A stretch of 7,553 bases of DNA from positions 1-7,553 of the forward strand of contig CAMDOY010000166.1 of the NCBI GenBank assembly GCA_945903655.1, read 5' to 3'. A model generated the notes under the pieces. It searched no databases. It had not been told where the DNA came from and saw nothing but the letters and a program-made list of their open reading frames with translations. This DNA is from Rhizobium sp. Q54. Lineage in GTDB: Bacteria; Pseudomonadota; Alphaproteobacteria; Rhizobiales; Beijerinckiaceae. The stretch's first letter is position 1, and every line of letters starts with the position of its first letter. Positions 5,482 to 7,553 of this stretch are shown one piece after another. The position numbers and the translations under genes are program-made.

Positions 5482-7134
5482 TTAGCGGCTGAACTTCTTG
5501 TACTTCAACCGGTGCGGGATGACGCTGTCGACGCCCAGGCGCCGCTTCTTGTCTTCCTCGTAATCGGCGAAGTTGCCCTCGAACCATTCCACATGGCTGT
5601 CGCCTTCGAAGGCCAGAATATGCGTGGCGATGCGGTCGAGGAAGAAGCGATCATGGGAGATGATGACCGCGCAACCCGCAAAGTCCGTCAGTGCGTCTTC
5701 CAGCGCGCGCAGGGTGTCGACGTCCAGATCGTTGGTGGGTTCGTCGAGCAGCAGCAGATTGGCGCCGCTTTTCAGCATCTTGGCCAGATGCACGCGGTTG
5801 CGCTCACCGCCCGAGAGCATGCCCACCTTCTTCTGCTGGTCCGCGCCCTTGAAGTTGAAGGCGCTGCAATAGCCGCGTGAATTGATCTCGCGCTTGCCCA
5901 GATAAATCACGTCATAGCCGCCGGAGATTTCCTCCCAGACGTTCTTCTTGTCGTCCAGCGCATCGCGCGACTGGTCCACATAGCCCAGATGCACGCTCTC
6001 GCCGATGGAGATTTCGCCCTTGTCGGACGTCTCCTGCTTGGTGATCATGCGAAACAGGGTGGTCTTGCCCGCGCCGTTCGGCCCGATCACGCCCACGATG
6101 CCGCCGGGCGGCAGCTTGAACGAGAGGTCGTCGATCAGCAGCTTGTCCTGGAAGCCCTTCGACAGATGGGTGAAGTCGATCACATTCTGGCCGAGGCGCT
6201 CGGCCACGGGGATGATGATCTGCGCCGAGGAGAGGGTGCGATCGTTCTGCTTGGCGACCAGCTCCTCGTAGCGCTGGATGCGCGCCTTGGACTTGGCCTG
6301 CCGGGCCTTGGGCGAGGCGGAGATCCACTCGCTTTCGGCCTCCAGCGCGCGCTGGCGGGCCTCGTCCTCGCGGCCTTCCTGCGCCAAACGCTTCTGCTTC
6401 TGCTGCAGCCAGGCGGAGTAATTGCCCTCATAGGGAATGCCCCGGCCGCGGTCGAGCTCGAGAATCCAGCTCGTCACATTGTCGAGGAAGTAGCGATCAT
6501 GGGTCACGATGAGGATCGCGCCGGGGTATTGGCGCAGATGGCCTTCCAGCCAGTTCACGGTCTCGGCGTCCAGATGGTTGGTCGGCTCGTCGAGCAGCAG
6601 CAGTTCCGGCTGCTCCAGCAGCAGCTTGCACAGGGCCACGCGACGCTTCTCGCCGCCCGAGAGCCGGTCCACGGCCCAGTCGTCCGGCGGGCAGCCGAGC
6701 GCTTCCATGGCTTGGTCGACCTGGCTGTCGAGATCCCACAGGCCCTGGGCCTCGATCTCGTCCTGCAAGCGGGTCATCTCGTCCGCCGTCTCGTCCGAAT
6801 AGTTCATGGCGAGGTCGTTGTAGCGGTCAAGGATGTCCTTCTTGGGCTTCACCCCCAGCATGACATTGCCGCGCACGTCCAGATCATTGTCGAGCTGGGG
6901 CTCCTGCGGCAGGTAGCCCACGCGGGCGCCGTCGGCGGCCCAGCACTCGCCATTATATTCGGTGTCCATGCCCGCCATGATCTTCAGCAGGGTGGATTTA
7001 CCCGAGCCGTTGACGCCGAGCACGCCGATCTTGGCGTCGGGATAGAAGGAGAGATGGACATTCTCCAGCACCTTCTTGCCGCCGGGCCAGGTCTTGGAGA
7101 GGCCTTGCATGTGGTAGATGAATTGACGCGCCAT
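5482..7134 (-). CDS. ettA: Energy-dependent translational throttle protein EttA (ABC-F ATPase)
   Basis: A 550-residue soluble ABC-F protein with two ATPase domains and no membrane part. In E. coli, EttA (about 555 residues) binds the ribosomal E site and gates entry into the elongation cycle according to ATP/ADP level. Domain 1 has Walker A GVNGSGKST at 40-48, signature LSGGE at 158-162, Walker B LLLLDEP with Glu183, and the H-loop THD at 211-213. The arm insertion lies at about 92-135. The charged linker (about 240-310) is the segment that contacts P-site tRNA in this family. Domain 2 has GPNGAGKTT at 351-359, LSGGE at 440-444, Glu465 in Walker B and SHD at 493-495. The C-terminus VIPHRLKYKKFSR is diagnostic for EttA rather than Uup or YheS. 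AGGA lies 11 bases before the ATG, a slightly long spacing. All catalytic residues are intact. It follows the SGNH gene on the same strand after 113 bases. Confidence 0.96.
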   Translation of the reverse strand: MARQFIYHMQGLSKTWPGGKKVLENVHLSFYPDAKIGVLGVNGSGKSTLLKIMAGMDTEYNGECWAADGARVGYLPQEPQLDNDLDVRGNVMLGVKPKKDILDRYNDLAMNYSDETADEMTRLQDEIEAQGLWDLDSQVDQAMEALGCPPDDWAVDRLSGGEKRRVALCKLLLEQPELLLLDEPTNHLDAETVNWLEGHLRQYPGAILIVTHDRYFLDNVTSWILELDRGRGIPYEGNYSAWLQQKQKRLAQEGREDEARQRALEAESEWISASPKARQAKSKARIQRYEELVAKQNDRTLSSAQIIIPVAERLGQNVIDFTHLSKGFQDKLLIDDLSFKLPPGGIVGVIGPNGAGKTTLFRMITKQETSDKGEISIGESVHLGYVDQSRDALDDKKNVWEEISGGYDVIYLGKREINSRGYCSAFNFKGADQQKKVGMLSGGERNRVHLAKMLKSGANLLLLDEPTNDLDVDTLRALEDALTDFAGCAVIISHDRFFLDRIATHILAFEGDSHVEWFEGNFADYEEDKKRRLGVDSVIPHRLKYKKFSR

Positions 7135-7247
7135 AGGCTGATGAATCCTGAAAAAGGGAAACCGGTTGCCCCCTTTTACCGATGCACCGCCCGGGGGTCC
7201 AGCATCATCGACGGCTCAGCTGGCGGGTTTGCCCCGGCCATCCCGCA
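7135..7247. other. Intergenic gap between the SGNH hydrolase gene and ettA
   Basis: These 113 bases separate two genes read in the same (minus) direction. I see no convincing -35/-10 pair and no terminator with a T-run, so ettA could be cotranscribed with the upstream gene. The only clear element is AGGA (plus-strand 7146-7149), the probable ettA ribosome binding site. Confidence 0.4.
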
Positions 7248-7553
7248 CTATTTGCCGGGGGGCTCGACCTTGGAGGGCTCAGCCTTCGTCGGCTCCCCCT
7301 TGGGCAGGTCCTTCTTCCGCACGAAGAGATTGGCGATGACCGCATGGGCGATATGCTCGGCCATGCATTGATAGCCCATGTCGTTCAGGTGCAGCCCATC
7401 ATTGGTCACCATATCCCCACTGTTGGGGTTGTTGCGGGCGATGAACTGCATGGCGTCGTAGCGGCGCACATAGAGCACATTTTGCGCGGCGGCCACGCGC
7501 CGCAGCACCTCGCGAATGGCGAAATAGTTGTCATCGCGGGCGAATTGGGGGGT
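7248..7553 (-). CDS. SGNH/GDSL-family hydrolase, C-terminal part (5' end outside window)
   Basis: The reading frame is open through the right edge, so only the last 101 residues are seen; the stop is TAG at 7248-7250. A GTG at 7506-7508 is an internal Val, not a start: upstream codons read ARDDNYFAIREVL in the same frame without a stop. The key motif is TNDGLHLNDMGYQCMAEHI, in which DGLH is the DxxH block that supplies the catalytic Asp and His of SGNH hydrolases. The serine, Gly and Asn blocks would lie beyond the window. Family members are esterases, lipases, acetylhydrolases or wall-modifying enzymes, so the substrate cannot be inferred. After the domain comes FVRKK and a Lys/Glu/Pro-rich tail of about 20 residues. 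Whether it is exported cannot be judged without the N-terminus. Confidence 0.82.
   Translation of the reverse strand, partial: TPQFARDDNYFAIREVLRRVAAAQNVLYVRRYDAMQFIARNNPNSGDMVTNDGLHLNDMGYQCMAEHIAHAVIANLFVRKKDLPKGEPTKAEPSKVEPPGK

Noticed and set aside
7232..7260. Hairpin CCCCGGC/GCCGGGG around the SGNH stop codon as a terminator
   Set aside because: The 7-bp stem has a 15-base loop, overlaps the coding end and has no T-run on the minus strand.
5989..7371. Long plus-strand reading frame (about 460 codons) opposite ettA
   Set aside because: It is antisense to a complete, motif-perfect EttA gene. Its Leu/Ala/Val/Gly-rich composition is what the complement of GC-rich coding DNA gives, and it has no recognisable domain.

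Overview
The window looks like ordinary chromosomal DNA of a GC-rich alphaproteobacterium, probably in the Hyphomicrobiales (methylotroph or Beijerinckiaceae-like lineages would fit). The basis is the codon usage, the alphaproteobacterial flavour of the RNase P RNA, and the mix of a small SLT lytic transglycosylase, a YadA-type adhesin and EttA. The genus cannot be fixed from sequence alone. No IS element, CRISPR array, tRNA, phage gene or defence system was seen.

Left part (1-1360): an AT-rich leader precedes a small exported lytic transglycosylase (252-800). A GC-rich hairpin follows it, then rnpB, the RNase P RNA (about 961-1353). A good sigma70-type promoter sits so that transcription would begin at the first base of the rnpB P1 helix.

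Middle (1355-4570): a strikingly AT-rich intergenic stretch holds a tandem 8-bp repeat, a near-perfect 18-bp palindrome, a second inverted repeat, a terminator-like hairpin and a candidate promoter. It leads into a 999-residue trimeric autotransporter adhesin. That protein has three YadA-like beta-roll head blocks, five neck motifs, a very short coiled-coil stalk and a C-terminal membrane anchor.

Right part (4571-7553): an exported alphaproteobacterial protein of unknown function with an Ala/Pro-rich tail (4741-5391) converges on ettA, an ABC-F translation factor on the minus strand (5482-7134). Two strong hairpins between the genes would serve as convergent terminators. At the right edge, on the minus strand, lies the C-terminal part of an SGNH/GDSL hydrolase whose 5' end is outside the window.

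Three of the products act at or beyond the cell envelope (transglycosylase, adhesin, exported protein), and the SGNH hydrolase may as well. rnpB and ettA are housekeeping RNA/translation genes. There is no sign that these genes form one pathway. The most interesting items are the adhesin's modular architecture and the structured AT-rich region before it. I found no convincing evidence of a wholly new system.
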